A stretch of 64,000 nucleotides of DNA, taken from assembly GCA_018697195.1 (NCBI GenBank), contig CM031878.1, forward strand, positions 69,749,365-69,813,364, given 5' to 3'. The notes beneath the pieces were generated by a model. That model made no database searches and was not told the DNA's origin. It saw only the letters and a list, made by a program, of their open reading frames with translations. The position numbers and the translations under genes were made by a program. Position 1 is the stretch's first letter. Every line of letters begins with the position of its first letter. Below, in pieces: positions 1 to 13,734 of this stretch. Origin of the DNA: Certhia americana (taxonomy: Eukaryota > Chordata > Aves > Passeriformes > Certhiidae).

Positions 1-3362
<3,362 letters not shown>

Positions 3363-4690
3363 CAGCGGTGACACCTTCACACCAGGGAGGCTGGGTTTGA
3401 TTCTAGGATCGAAGTGAAAGCCATGTGTTCCCATTCTCAGCAACACAGATTTGTAATTTTAACTCTAAACTGTTTCTACTTACTGAGAAGTGAGGGTGAT
3501 TGCCAGGAGTGGAAGCGAGTAATTGCAGTTTTTAGCTAATGTGTGATTTCCAGTATGATTCATAAAAGAAGCATGTATTTATGACTGGTACAGGCAGCAT
3601 TGCAGTTTTTTAACTGGAATGTGCTGTAGTTTGACACCTTACCAGGCATTCACTGAGATAGTTAGTTAGTATTCTTTCTAAAGGGGATATTTGTTTAGCT
3701 GTTTCTATTATATTAGTAATATAAACATGTTGACAGCATAACATGTATGTTATATATGCATTTCAATCCAGAGAGACTATCTTCTGTATTACATGTGTTT
3801 TTTGAGGCATGTGTCTAGGGGATACTTAACACCTCCTTATGCTGGTGTCTGTATATAGTTCTCAGGAGCGATGCCAAGTAGTCTTTACAGCACATAACAG
3901 TGAGCTGCTGAAGAAGAGCACAAATCCATGCCCTGTTAGTTGAAGTCGTTGCTAAATAATTCTGAATTCTCATTTTCTGTGCTGCATTCTGCTTTTTATG
4001 TAACAGTAATTTGTGGTAAGCTGAAGAGCCACAGACAAAATTTCAAGTCGCTTCAGTGGGTTTTGGATCAGGTACTGCACTCCCCACATGAAATCATCTC
4101 AGCAGTTTCAATAACATGAAACTCCAGGGCTTCCAGACTTCATCTGTTATATATAATTATGTATTTTTTTCTATGTAGTTACAGTTGTCAGTAATTTGAT
4201 TATGGAAAATGGTGATGTGTGTATCACTTGCTTTGCTGTTCTAAAACAGGGTTTTCTAAACACTGTTAAGTCTAAAAGCTTTCATAATGTCATGAGCTCA
4301 TTGTTTTTCATATTAGTTTTTAGTGGTGTCTGAATCTTTTTTTGTGGCTATAAATATCTTTCATCCATGCTCACACAATCTTAAATCTTTAATGGAAATA
4401 TGGAAGTAATTGTGAAGAAAATATTTTGGTAATAGTACTTTTTTAAGAAACAAAGAATAAACAAATTCTTTATGTTTATGCCTTAAGGAAGTATAAAGAA
4501 GTCTTTCAGCTTATATTGCTCAGCCTTTATGTTTCTTAGCTGCTTTTAAAAAAAACATTTTGTATACAATATACTGTTAAGCCAGCTCATATTTGTACCC
4601 AGTGAAAGCCTGTCTATTTCCAAGTAATATATTTAGCCTAAATTGGCTTATTCTGTAAAGCAGTTGAATAAATGTTTTCCCTAGAGAATT
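3363..4690 (+). other. Candidate 3' UTR of the host gene
   Basis: Sequence directly after the TGA. AATAAA polyadenylation signals occur at 4456-4461 and 4667-4672; the second is followed by T/G-rich sequence (GGCTTGGTTTTTATT) suitable as a downstream element. A third AATAAA at 7573-7578 would give a much longer UTR. Which one is used cannot be told from sequence. Confidence 0.4.
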
Positions 4691-7257
4691 GTATCTATTT
4701 TAAAGGCTTGGTTTTTATTACAGATTATGAACATCTTTATTAAGTTGTATTTGCATGGTCAGTATTTTTATTTGCAGATCTGTCACATACTAAACAAGCA
4801 AACAGAATCGAGCTCTCAATCCCTCATTGAGACTGCTTCCTTCTATGTTAAACCAAAAGGGAGTTTCTTTGTCATTATGCAGTAAAGGCATCTTTGCATT
4901 TGCTGTAATTTCAGTTTGCAATGTGTAGTAAGTTGAATGCTGCTGTTTTATCCCCTGCTTGCAAGCATCTGTGATGCAAAGGAGGACAACATGAAGTCAT
5001 CAGTAAGTTTAGATGCCCTGGCATGACTTAAAACTGAGGAGGTATGACCCTTTTCTTTCTCCCTTTCCTGGCCCTGGCCTTCACTTTCTTAGCAGTGAGA
5101 AGAGTAGAGGAAGACAAAGTGGTCAAGTGAAATGGTTTTTCTGTGGCTCAGTGAAATTCTCATGATTTTTTTTTTTTTTACAGCTCCCAGAAGAATTAAA
5201 ATGGTGTAGCTTTGTAACTGCCAATTAGTTTTTTCCCTTTGAGGAGCATTATTTGCTTGTTATTGAAAAAAAAGATCCTCACATGAATACCATAAGCTTA
5301 GCTTCTTCTCTAAGAGGCCAAGGGAAGGAAAAATGTCTGGACTATGATCTGGGATGCCAAGAAGTTGGAAATTGCTTCTGAATGGAGGCCTTGCTCAAGG
5401 TTCATGGATGAACTCTGAGCCATGTTATGGTGACAGTTCAGCTTTTTACCACCCCCAGGGTTGTGTGTGGACAGTATTAAGAGAGGAGGCTCAACAGGAG
5501 TGCTAAATTTATGTACAGATCAGTTTAGAAAAGCAGAGATACTTTGGTCATGTAACTTTTGCTGCGATACTGACTTGCACATCATGGCAGGGGGTGACTT
5601 GTAGGTGCAGCTGCAGAAGTCACTTTTGCAAGTTTGCTCCAGTATGAGTGTCAGAAGTCAAGAAAGCTACTATGTGTATTACTATTATACTACCATTTTA
5701 AAACTGTGTTTCACTTAGAAAACAGCCAAGCTCTTTGAGTTTGCCTTACATTAAGAAGATCTATGAGGTCCTGAAATTCTTTTAAATGCTGGATAAAGCT
5801 CTGCGCTTGTTACTGCTTTTGTTGAGAAGTTACTGCTCTGTTCCTGACCTCAGTTTTTCATCACAGCACTGCTCAGAACTGTATGGCTCTGTTAGAAAAA
5901 CCACTTTTATACAATTCCCCACACGTTTCTGTTGAAAGTAGTCGGATAGCTTTCACCCGGCTGCCCCTCTCAGGATTGGCCCTAAATATCTGTGAAGGGA
6001 TGGGGCATGTGGGATCTGATGGAACAGCAGTTGGTGGAAGACCAGCTTGGTGGAACATCTGATCCAAACTCAGGAGCAGAACAGCCTCAATAACTGCTCA
6101 TACGCTTTTCCAGAGTGTTCTCCTTTAACAAAAGGCTTTTAGAAATAATACCAGTCACCTTTTCCAGACCCCCACTCAATTTGGGCAAGGTAGTGAGGAA
6201 TGGCAGAAGAGGGCAAAGGGAAGACTAGAGTGTGAAAGCAATCAGGAGAGTGCCAGAGAAATAGGAATGTCTGGTGAGTCCTGAATGCAGGAGATGGTGG
6301 AGGGTAGTTGAGAAACCAGGAATATGGAACAACTCATGTCTGGTACTCCTGTCAATTTTGACCACCTTTAGAAGAGCACAAACACAAGCATAGAACTCTT
6401 GTTGTGTTTATTTTGCAATTGCATTTAATGATTTTGGTGGAGCAAATTTTTCAAAAAATAGCGCTTTTCTTTACTTCCGACTGTTAGCAGACACAGGAAC
6501 AAGTAGTAAATTAGAACATTCTGTATGCCATGAAAAGCTGTTAACAGACTTCAAGAGTAAAGTATCTTCAAACTTGATTAATTTTCTGATGTGGATTTTA
6601 ACTTCAACATTTTATCTGTAGCCTATCAAGAACTGGTATTTTAACATCCTGAATCGTGGGCCATTTGGCTTTGACTTTGTGGTTTTGTTCCATCCGTAGT
6701 TGCATAATTCAGGAAAAATTATTGCTGTAAAACTAATGGTGACTGGATTTAGAGTTCCTAAAAGAAGAAGGGGCCAATTAGTTTGATTTATCATCTCATA
6801 CAGAGTTCTGTCAAAGCTTTGGATACTCCAGCCAGCTGATTCTTCAAAGTGGCCAGACTATGGCCTGTCAATTATATTGGGAATACACAGTGCTGCAGAG
6901 GCCCAAAACCACTCAACAGCTGCTTCTGGGCTAACACAGGGATTTTTCACATGCTGGAATAAAAGATGTAGCTTTAAGGTTACAAGAAAAAAATAAAATG
7001 TTTCATGTTGAGAAAGTGATTTCCAACTGTCTTGCATTCTACAAATATAGCTGTGGCTTCCTCTGTAAAACAGGGAAGTACCTCACAGAAGTAAAGGAGA
7101 AAGCAGGTAAGTTGGCTGGTTTATGTTGGCTGTTTTAATGCAAAGTTACATGAAATTCTGTATCGTGCCTGAGGTGTTTTGGTGTTGACTGAAAAAACAT
7201 GCTTCCTGTTAAAGGATGCTCCATAACATGAATGAATGTGTGGGGTTTTTTTGGTTT

Positions 7258-7289
<32 letters not shown>

Positions 7290-7819
7290 TTTTAAATAAA
7301 AAAATCTGGTATTGGAAATTGTGCATCAAAACTTTCAAATTTGTTTTAATCATTGTTATTGGGTCAGTGCAAACAGCCTGCATTGGATAAAGATCAAACT
7401 ATAAATTAGATACTGCTGTAGTCTTGTATTCCATCAAGAATCTCTGAGTTTTGAAAATTTTCACTTGCCTTAGCTTGAATACTTTTGTATTCATGCCTTG
7501 CAGTTGAGTTCATTGCTGTGAGGACCCTAATTTATTTTTTCCTCAAGTATCTTCTGTTTTCTGTGCTTTTACAATAAAACATTGAATGCACAGTACCCAA
7601 GGGTCGTTATCATTAAGTAAACCTTGCATTTGTAGGAGAAACCATTGCAAAGTAAGTGCTGAATGTTCTATGGGTTCTTGGAAAAGTGCAATTCTGCGTA
7701 AGGGTTTTGACCAGTAGTGGGATTCTGAATAGCTGCACCATCCAACAAGAGGTAAAAAACAGTATTTGGCACAGCAGCCGTCTTAGAAAGAATTCCCAGG
7801 CAGACCAGTTATATAATAA
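4691..7819. other. Non-coding sequence between the host gene and the provirus
   Basis: No credible exon, RNA gene or clear transposon was seen. It holds a T-rich run with TTTTG repeats at about 7246-7293 and an AATAAA at 7573. The short open frames here are low complexity or lack splice context. Confidence 0.5.
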
Positions 7820-7824
7820 TAATA
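7820..7824. repeat. Target-site duplication, left copy (TAATA)
   Basis: The five bases TAATA directly before the LTR are repeated directly after the other LTR (14479-14483). A 5-bp duplication is the size reported for ERV-L integrations. The surrounding site is itself AT-repetitive (ATAATAATA), so the exact length carries slight ambiguity. Confidence 0.85.
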
Positions 7825-8548
7825 TGTCTTGGTTTTGGAAAGACAGGGACCAAAGAAAAAGGGAAACTTCCCTCGGGTTTTGTTATAATTCCAAAATTTA
7901 AAGAGAGGCCTTAGGCAACGATAAGGAGGGTAGGAATAACAGTTCTTTACTAGTTAGTCTAACAAGGTAAATTCACAATAATTACAATATTGACAACAAA
8001 CAGAACTAGAGGAGGAAAAAAAAAAAACCAAAACAACAAGTCAGTCACAGTTCTTCCTCTGGTAACCCCCCCCCCCCACTCCCCTCAGTACCGTCACAGG
8101 CAAATAGGCTAGCGGCAGCTCTAGGAGGGTGAGATAATTCCGAGGGTTCACAGTGGCTGGAGCTGTTGGAAAAGAGTGTCCCGGCTGGCAGGGGCTGTAG
8201 AAACAGCGTGGGGAGACCTCGAGCAGAACTGAAGAAACTGTGGGTGCAGGGCAGGGAGGAAACGGGTTCCCAAAATCCCGGGGGGACACACGAAGAGACC
8301 GGTGGTCCGACGGAGTCCGAGGTGAAGGGAAAAGTCAGAGCTCTCCGCCTCGCCGAGAGGAGCAGACCTGGCCGTCTTCCCCAGAGCAGAGAGAAAAACT
8401 GCCCCCAGCGAAGTGGAATCAATGTCTCTGTGTAGCTGCTTCCTTTGTTTGTTCCTGAGCACCCATAAGTACCGAAAAGCACCCAGCTATTAGTTTCTTA
8501 GCAACTTCTGGGAAAAAATTCTATAAGAAATCAACCCAACCCCCAACA
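7825..8548 (-). repeat. 3' LTR of the ERV-L-like provirus (724 bp)
   Basis: Direct repeat of 13759-14478, bounded on the minus strand by TGTTGGGG at its start and CCAAGACA at its end. Against the other copy I count three substitutions (near 8099, 8309 and 8366), a C-run of 12 versus 9 near 8066, and a G-run of 6 versus 5 near 8280. No canonical TATA box or AATAAA was seen on the minus strand. AGTAAA at 7946-7951 is the best polyadenylation candidate. The LTR is more GC- and CpG-rich than its flanks. On the plus strand it reads through a poly(C) and a poly(A) run, which are likely sites of sequencing length error. Confidence 0.95.
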
Positions 8549-8577
8549 TTATCCACCCCGAATTTTTTCCCACCCCA
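8549..8577 (-). other. Polypurine tract next to the 3' LTR
   Basis: On the minus strand the bases directly before the LTR are mostly purine (GGGGTGGGAAAAAA, then GGGGTGGATAA, with a few T/C interruptions). This is the position of the plus-strand DNA primer in retroviruses. It is less pure than a textbook tract, so the exact primer is uncertain. Confidence 0.6.
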
Positions 8578-8685
8578 ATATGTTACATCAAATTTAAACT
8601 TCAAAATTATGTACATACATGCAATACCTTAATTATATACATATATACATGCAGCTCCAGATACAGGCACAGTGTCATGAGTAGC

Positions 8686-11271
8686 TCACCCTAAAACAAG
8701 ATCCCCTTGAGGTATGCATCGAGTCTCTCCATCTCTCAGCATGACCCACCAGGTGCAGCCTGGTCCATGAGCAAAGACAACTCCACGGATGGGCTTGTCT
8801 TTGCTGGAGGCAGAATTAACCCAAACCGTTTTTCCTAGCATACCTCTCATGTGTACCACTGGAACTTTATCTCCATCTGTTGTTCCCAAGGCTTCAGACT
8901 GGGCAGGGCCTGCTCGGTTAGTGGAACCTCGTGTGTTCACTAACCATGTAGCCTTTGCTAAATTAATCTCCCAGTTTTTGAAAGTCCCCCCACCAAGTGC
9001 CTTTAAGGTGGTTTTCAGCAGGCCATTGCACCGTTCAACTTTCCCAGCTGCTGGTGCATGGTAAGGAATATGGTACACCCACTCAATACCGTGTTCTTTA
9101 GCCCAGGTGTTAATAAGGCTGTTTTTGAAATGAGTCTCATTGTCTGACTCAATCCTCTCAGGGGTACCATGCCTCCACAGGACCTGCTTTTCCAGGCCCA
9201 GGATGGTGTTCCGGGCAGTAGCATGAGGCACAGGGTAGGTCTCTAACCATCCAGTGGTGGCTTCCACCATGGTCAGCACGTAGCGCTTGCCTTGGCGGGT
9301 TTGGGGCAGTGTGATGTAATCAATCTGCCAGGCTTCCCCATACTTGTACTTGGACCACCGCCCACCGTACCAGAGGGGCTTCAGCCTCTTGGCCTGTTTG
9401 ATGGCAGCACACGTCTCACAGTCGTGGATAACCTGTGAAATACTGTCCATGGTTAGATCCACCCCTCGGTCTCGTGCCCACTTATAGGTGGCATCCCTAC
9501 CCTGATGCCCTGAGGCATCATGGGCCCATCGGGCTAGGAACAACTCTCCCTTGTGTTCCCAATCTAAGTCTATTTTTGCCACTTCTATCTTTGCAGCATG
9601 ATCCACCTGCTCATTATGTCGGTGCTCCTCATTAGCCCGGCTCTTGGGGACATGGGCATCTACATGACGAACTCTTACAGGGAGCTTCTCTACTCGAGTG
9701 GCAATGTCTTTCCACTCCTCAGCAGCCCAGATTGGTTTCCCTCTACGCTGCCAGCTGGCCTTTCTCCACCGTTCCAGCCACCCCCACAGAGCATTGGCTA
9801 CCATCCATGAGTCAGTGTAGAGGTAGAGCTTGGGCCACCTCTCTCTCTCAGCAATGTCCAGAGCCAGTTGAACGGCTTTGAGCTCGGCAAATTGACTTGA
9901 TCCCCCTTCTCCTTCAGTAGCCTCTGCTACCTGTCGTGTGGGGCTCCACACAGCTGCTTTCCACTTCCGGTTCATCCCTACAATGCGACAGGAACCATCA
10001 GTGAAAAGAGCATAGCGTTTTTCTTCTGCTGGTAGCTGGTTGTACGGTGGAGCTTCTTCAGCACGTGGCACCTGTTCCTGCTCCTCTTCATCAGTGAGAC
10101 CAAATTTTTCACCCTCAGGCCAGTTCGTAATTATTTCTAAAATCCCAGGGCGATTTGGGTTTCCAATACGGGCGCGCTGCGTGATGAGAGCGATCCATTT
10201 GCTCCATGTGGCATCAGTGGCGTGGTGGGTAGAGGGAACCTTTCCTTTGAACATCCACCCCAGCACTGGTAGTCGGGGTGCCAGGAGGAGTTGTGCTTCT
10301 GTCCCAATCACCTCTGAGGCAGCTTGGACTCCTTCATAGGCAGCCAAGATCTCCTTCTCTGTGGGAGTGTAGTTGGCTTCAGATCCTCTGTAGCTTCGGC
10401 TCCAGAATCCCAGCGGTCGTCCTCGAGTCTCTCCAGGCACTTTCTGCCAAAGGCTCCAGGACAGACCATGGCTCCCGGCTGCAGAGTAAAGCACATTCCT
10501 CACCTCTGGTCCCGTCCTGACTGGGCCAAGGGCTACTGCATGAGCGATCTCCTGCTTGATTTGGGAGAAGGCTTGTTGCTGTTCAGGGCCCCAGTGGAAA
10601 TCATTCTTTTTACGGGTAACCAGGTAGAGAGGGCTCACAATCTGACTGTACTCTGGAATGTGCATTCTCCAAAAACCTATGGCGCCTAGGAAAGCTTGTG
10701 TCTCCTTCTTGTTGGTTGGTGGAGACATCGCAGTGATCTTATTGATGACCTCAGTGGGAATTTGACGCCGTCCATCTTGCCACTTCACCCCCAGGAACTG
10801 GATTTCTCGAGCAGGCCCTTTGACTTCGCTCTTCTTGATGGCAAAACCAGCTTCTAGCAGAATCCGGATGATCTTCTCACCTTTCTCAAATACCTCTATT
10901 GCCGTGTTCCCCCACACAATGATGTCATCAATGTATTGCAGGTGTTCTGGAGCTTCACCCTTTTCCAGTACAGCCTGGATCAGTCCATGGCAGATGGTGG
11001 GACTGTGTTTCCACCCCTGGGGCAGTCGGTTCCAGGTGTACTGCACTCCCCTCCACGTGAAGGCAAACTGAGGCCTGCATTCTGCTGCCAAAGGAATGGA
11101 GAAAAACGCATTGGCAATGTCAATAGTGGCATACCATTTCGCTGCCTTGGACTCCAGCTCATACTGGAGTTCTAGCATGTCTGGCACAGCAGCACTCAGT
11201 GGTGGAGTCACTTCATTCAAGCCACGATAGTCCACAGTCAATCTCCATTCTCCTTCAGATTTGCGCACAGG
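8686..11271 (-). CDS. pol: ERV-L-like pol: reverse transcriptase, RNase H, integrase
   Basis: About 860 codons, open from the amber codon at 11272-11274 to a TGA at 8686-8688. Residues are counted from the codon at 11268. RT: WRLTVDYRGLN near 8-18, catalytic Asp in ATIDIANAFF near 50, LPQGWKHSP near 82-90 and the YIDD box at 112-115, followed by the connection domain. RNase H: TDGS (Asp 424), AELKA (Glu 462), TDS (Asp 486) and VDHAA (Asp 556), all four acidic positions present. Integrase: His583/His588 with Cys617/Cys620 (HHCC zinc site), then Asp650, Asp709 and Glu745, a canonical D-D-35-E spacing, and a C-terminal tail rich in Trp and Gly. The block with MSPPTNKKETQAFLG and FWRMHIPEYS is typical of ERV-L pol. 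No dUTPase domain and no env follow: only 137 bp separate the stop from the LTR. The frame is the same as the upstream protease and gag frames. The AUG-less start means it depends on upstream translation, which the amber codon now blocks. Confidence 0.95.
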   Translation of the reverse strand, partial: PVRKSEGEWRLTVDYRGLNEVTPPLSAAVPDMLELQYELESKAAKWYATIDIANAFFSIPLAAECRPQFAFTWRGVQYTWNRLPQGWKHSPTICHGLIQAVLEKGEAPEHLQYIDDIIVWGNTAIEVFEKGEKIIRILLEAGFAIKKSEVKGPAREIQFLGVKWQDGRRQIPTEVINKITAMSPPTNKKETQAFLGAIGFWRMHIPEYSQIVSPLYLVTRKKNDFHWGPEQQQAFSQIKQEIAHAVALGPVRTGPEVRNVLYSAAGSHGLSWSLWQKVPGETRGRPLGFWSRSYRGSEANYTPTEKEILAAYEGVQAASEVIGTEAQLLLAPRLPVLGWMFKGKVPSTHHATDATWSKWIALITQRARIGNPNRPGILEIITNWPEGEKFGLTDEEEQEQVPRAEEAPPYNQLPAEEKRYALFTDGSCRIVGMNRKWKAAVWSPTRQVAEATEGEGGSSQFAELKAVQLALDIAERERWPKLYLYTDSWMVANALWGWLERWRKASWQRRGKPIWAAEEWKDIATRVEKLPVRVRHVDAHVPKSRANEEHRHNEQVDHAAKIEVAKIDLDWEHKGELFLARWAHDASGHQGRDATYKWARDRGVDLTMDSISQVIHDCETCAAIKQAKRLKPLWYGGRWSKYKYGEAWQIDYITLPQTRQGKRYVLTMVEATTGWLETYPVPHATARNTILGLEKQVLWRHGTPERIESDNETHFKNSLINTWAKEHGIEWVYHIPYHAPAAGKVERCNGLLKTTLKALGGGTFKNWEINLAKATWLVNTRGSTNRAGPAQSEALGTTDGDKVPVVHMRGMLGKTVWVNSASSKDKPIRGVVFAHGPGCTWWVMLRDGETRCIPQGDLVLG

Positions 11272-11868
11272 CTAAATAGGGCTGTTGAAGGGTGAGTGTG
11301 CTTTGCTGACCACCCCTTGGCTCTCCAGCTCACGGATCATTTTGTGGATGGGGATCACGGCATCTCGATTCGTCCGGTACTGCCGGCGGTGCACTGTTGA
11401 GGTGGCAATTGGCACTTGTTGCTCTTCCACCTTCAGGAGTCCTACTGCAGATGGGTTCTCTGACAGACCAGGCAAGGTGTTCAACTGCTTAATGCTCTCT
11501 GTCTCTACAGCAGCTATTCCAAAAGCCCACCTGAGTCCTTTCGGGTCTTTGTAATAGCCATTCCGGAGGTAGTCCATGCCCAGGATACTCGGGGCCTCTG
11601 GGCCAGTCACAATTGGGTGTTCTTGCCACTCTTTCCTGGTCAGGCTCACCTCAGCTTTCAACAAAGTAAATTCCTGTGATCCCCCTGTCACCCCGGCAAT
11701 AGAAACAGGTTCTGTCCCTACATGCCTCGATGGCATCAGTGTACATTGTGAACCAGTGTCAACCAACGCTCTGTATTCTTGTGGCTCTGATGTGCCAGGC
11801 CATCTGACCCACACTGTCCAAAAGACCCGGTTCTCCCGTGCCTCTTCCTGGCTAGAGGCAGGGCCCCT
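11272..11868 (-). CDS. pro: ERV-L-like protease and N-terminal RT segment, ended by an amber codon
   Basis: Open in the gag frame from just after the gag amber codon (11869-11871) to a TAG at 11272-11274. It carries the retroviral aspartic-protease active site ALVDTGSQCTL, a Gly-rich flap region (GVTGGSQ) and the C-terminal SILGMDYLRNG, similar to the conserved Ile-Leu-Gly block near the end of retropepsins. The last ~50 codons (VPIATSTVHRRQYR onward) are already the N-terminal fingers of reverse transcriptase. The first Met is at 11814, but homology reads from further upstream, so expression as a gag-pro-pol fusion is more likely than independent initiation. The terminal TAG lies inside a conserved RT segment and therefore looks like a lesion. 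Confidence 0.9.
   Translation of the reverse strand, partial: RGPASSQEEARENRVFWTVWVRWPGTSEPQEYRALVDTGSQCTLMPSRHVGTEPVSIAGVTGGSQEFTLLKAEVSLTRKEWQEHPIVTGPEAPSILGMDYLRNGYYKDPKGLRWAFGIAAVETESIKQLNTLPGLSENPSAVGLLKVEEQQVPIATSTVHRRQYRTNRDAVIPIHKMIRELESQGVVSKAHSPFNSPI
11835..11863 (-). promoter_or_regulatory. Stem-loop just 3' of the gag amber codon, candidate read-through signal
   Basis: On the minus-strand RNA, five bases after the TAG, CCC-TGCCTCT pairs with AGAGGCA-(C)-GGG. This gives a ten-pair stem with a one-base bulge and an eight-base loop. Gammaretroviruses use a structured element about eight bases after an in-frame UAG to make gag-pol. The arrangement here is similar. A pseudoknot partner for the loop was not found by eye. 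Confidence 0.5.
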
Positions 11869-13671
11869 CTAACCCTGGTTATTATTCTCTTCTTGAGCAT
11901 ACATAGTAGAGGTTCCTTCAAGGGGGTCTGACAAATCATCTCTTCTGTAATACCCGGCAGATCGGTCCTGGGAGGTTGAGGCTACCTTCATTTTTGTGGA
12001 ACCCCCTCGATTACTATTTCCCTCCTTGAGTTGACGCACCCGTGCTGCCAGGACAGAAGTGGGTTTCCCATCCCACTTTCCCATGTCTTCCCCATGGTCA
12101 CGCAGAAAGAACCACAAGTCAGCTCGTGGGGTGTATCCTCTTTCTTTAGCTGGGGAATGTTGGACTCTGACTTTGGGGCCTGTGACTCGCACTGGTGCTG
12201 TGTTGATCTTCCTCACCTCCTCCCTTATCTCACTTATCTCCTCTCTAAGTTCTTTAGCCACAGCAGAGACATGAGCATGCATCGGGCCATTGACCATACT
12301 TTCATAATTCCTAAGCTTGTTGGCCACAGAACCCACTGTCTCTCGGTTGTTATCTGCATTGATTGTTGCAATGAAGGTGGTGTATTGAGCTGGCCCTAGA
12401 TTTGCCAGACTCCACAACATTTGCCCTGTGCACCTGACTTTGTCGGGGTCATTATCGTGCTGTCCACCCCTCCCAAAGAGTACTTCTAGCACCGCCACTT
12501 CTCTCAGCTGTTGGATCCCTTCCTCGAGGGTTTTCCAGCGCAGCTTATGATGGTGCTCCTGCATTCTCTCTCTGTGGACAAACCGTTCTCTTACACTCAT
12601 CAAAAGACGCTCCCAGAGGGAAAGGGGCCCAGGCTCCCTTACAAATACCTGATCCACACCTGAGTCTTGGGTCAAAGGTCCCAAATTCCTGGCCTCAGTA
12701 CCATCCAGCTGCACACCTGCACCCATAAGGTCCCAGACCCGGAGTAACCAGGTTGTATAAGCCTCACGTCCCCGTCGTACAATGTCCTTCCGCAGGTTAC
12801 GGAGACTTTCATAGGGCAGAGACTCAGTGACAATCTCTACCTCTGGCTCCCCTGCATGTTGTGAGGTCCCTCCTTTCTTATCTGATTTCATCTTAGACTT
12901 TCTAGTTTCCACAGGGGCGACTGCTGCTGGCTGTGATTTCCCTTGTGGTTCAGCTGGAGCCTGGACAGATGTAACATCTGTGGGTTCCGCTGCTGCACCA
13001 CAAGAGTCTTCCTTTTTGAGGCAGCAGGAGGGCTTCTCACTAGTGGGGGAGGTGTGCTCCTTCAGCATCTGGCCTATCTTTTTCAGCAGAACCCCCACCC
13101 AATCTGGCTGGTTTGTTTCTGAGGTGGTCTGTGGGGCAGGGTCAGGTTCTGTGGCACTGTCAGGCTGTCTGGCAGTATCCCTGTTCTCTGGGGTAGGTAT
13201 CAGGGTGGTTATCCAAGTCAATTTCCCCTTATCTCTGAATGCTAAATAGAGCAGGCCTGTCAGCAGCACCAGCCACTGCATGACATCATTAGCATACCGA
13301 GAAAATGTGAACCCTTCGAAAACTGGTGGGGTAGACCCAAAGAGCCAGGTGAAGGGTTGGGAGAAAATTTCCCCCGGTGTCATTTCTTCACAGTAGGTGC
13401 CATTATTAAAGTAACCCCAAAAACATTCAGTTAGTATGCGATAACTCTGGATCAATGAGCCTGCCTTCCAGAGGAAATTAAAAATCCAGGAATTCCTCAC
13501 ATTATCAACCCACAAAATAAACTCGATAACAGCCACGGTAGCTTTAGTTATGGGACCCATGTCTAGATAAGGGGCTACAAATGGAAGAAATATAGCTGTG
13601 GCCACGTGCCATCCAAACCTGGGTACACTAGACAACATTGTTCTACTTGATGAAGTTCTTAAATTCAGCAC
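11869..13671 (-). CDS. gag: ERV-L-like gag polyprotein (600 codons)
   Basis: Full-length open frame with its first Met at 13671, only 63 bp after the primer binding site. A second Met at residue 12 is an alternative start. The N-terminal quarter is hydrophobic and Trp/Phe-rich, with segments near residues 21-36 and 129-145 (VMQWLVLLTGLLYLAF) that could bind or span membrane, and one NGT sequon. A Pro/Ser/Glu/Lys-rich linker occupies about 160-280. Residues about 285-460 look like the capsid part (AYTTWLLRVWDLMGAGV, then LWSLANLGPAQYTTF). A short charged coiled-coil-like helix lies near 470-490 and the C-terminus is basic. I see no CCHC zinc knuckle. The frame ends in TAG at 11869-11871 and continues in the same frame into protease. 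Assignment as gag rests mainly on position, length and linkage to ERV-L pol. Confidence 0.85.
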   Translation of the reverse strand: MLNLRTSSSRTMLSSVPRFGWHVATAIFLPFVAPYLDMGPITKATVAVIEFILWVDNVRNSWIFNFLWKAGSLIQSYRILTECFWGYFNNGTYCEEMTPGEIFSQPFTWLFGSTPPVFEGFTFSRYANDVMQWLVLLTGLLYLAFRDKGKLTWITTLIPTPENRDTARQPDSATEPDPAPQTTSETNQPDWVGVLLKKIGQMLKEHTSPTSEKPSCCLKKEDSCGAAAEPTDVTSVQAPAEPQGKSQPAAVAPVETRKSKMKSDKKGGTSQHAGEPEVEIVTESLPYESLRNLRKDIVRRGREAYTTWLLRVWDLMGAGVQLDGTEARNLGPLTQDSGVDQVFVREPGPLSLWERLLMSVRERFVHRERMQEHHHKLRWKTLEEGIQQLREVAVLEVLFGRGGQHDNDPDKVRCTGQMLWSLANLGPAQYTTFIATINADNNRETVGSVANKLRNYESMVNGPMHAHVSAVAKELREEISEIREEVRKINTAPVRVTGPKVRVQHSPAKERGYTPRADLWFFLRDHGEDMGKWDGKPTSVLAARVRQLKEGNSNRGGSTKMKVASTSQDRSAGYYRRDDLSDPLEGTSTMYAQEENNNQG

Positions 13672-13734
13672 ACAAAAAATTAGATTACTCGAACTGTTAT
13701 TCCTTTTTACCCTTTTTCCTCTCGATGTCTTCAG
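13672..13734 (-). other. Short 5' leader of the provirus
   Basis: Only 63 bp lie between the primer binding site and the first gag Met. This is much shorter than leaders of typical exogenous retroviruses. I see no clear packaging hairpin or splice donor, consistent with an element that makes no spliced env message. Confidence 0.5.

Noticed and set aside
8045..8482. 145-codon minus-strand frame present in both LTRs (also 13975-14412)
   Set aside because: The two copies diverge in frame where the G-run and C-run lengths differ, and there is no domain. LTR-encoded proteins exist in some viruses, but nothing supports one here.
8549..8685. Possible env or accessory gene after pol
   Set aside because: Only 137 bp remain before the LTR and no reading frame is present.
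10040..10689. Plus-strand frames opposite pol
   Set aside because: Shadows of the minus-strand pol frame, with no domain or promoter.
12827..13249. 140-codon plus-strand frame opposite gag
   Set aside because: Antisense shadow of the Pro/Ser/Glu-rich gag linker.
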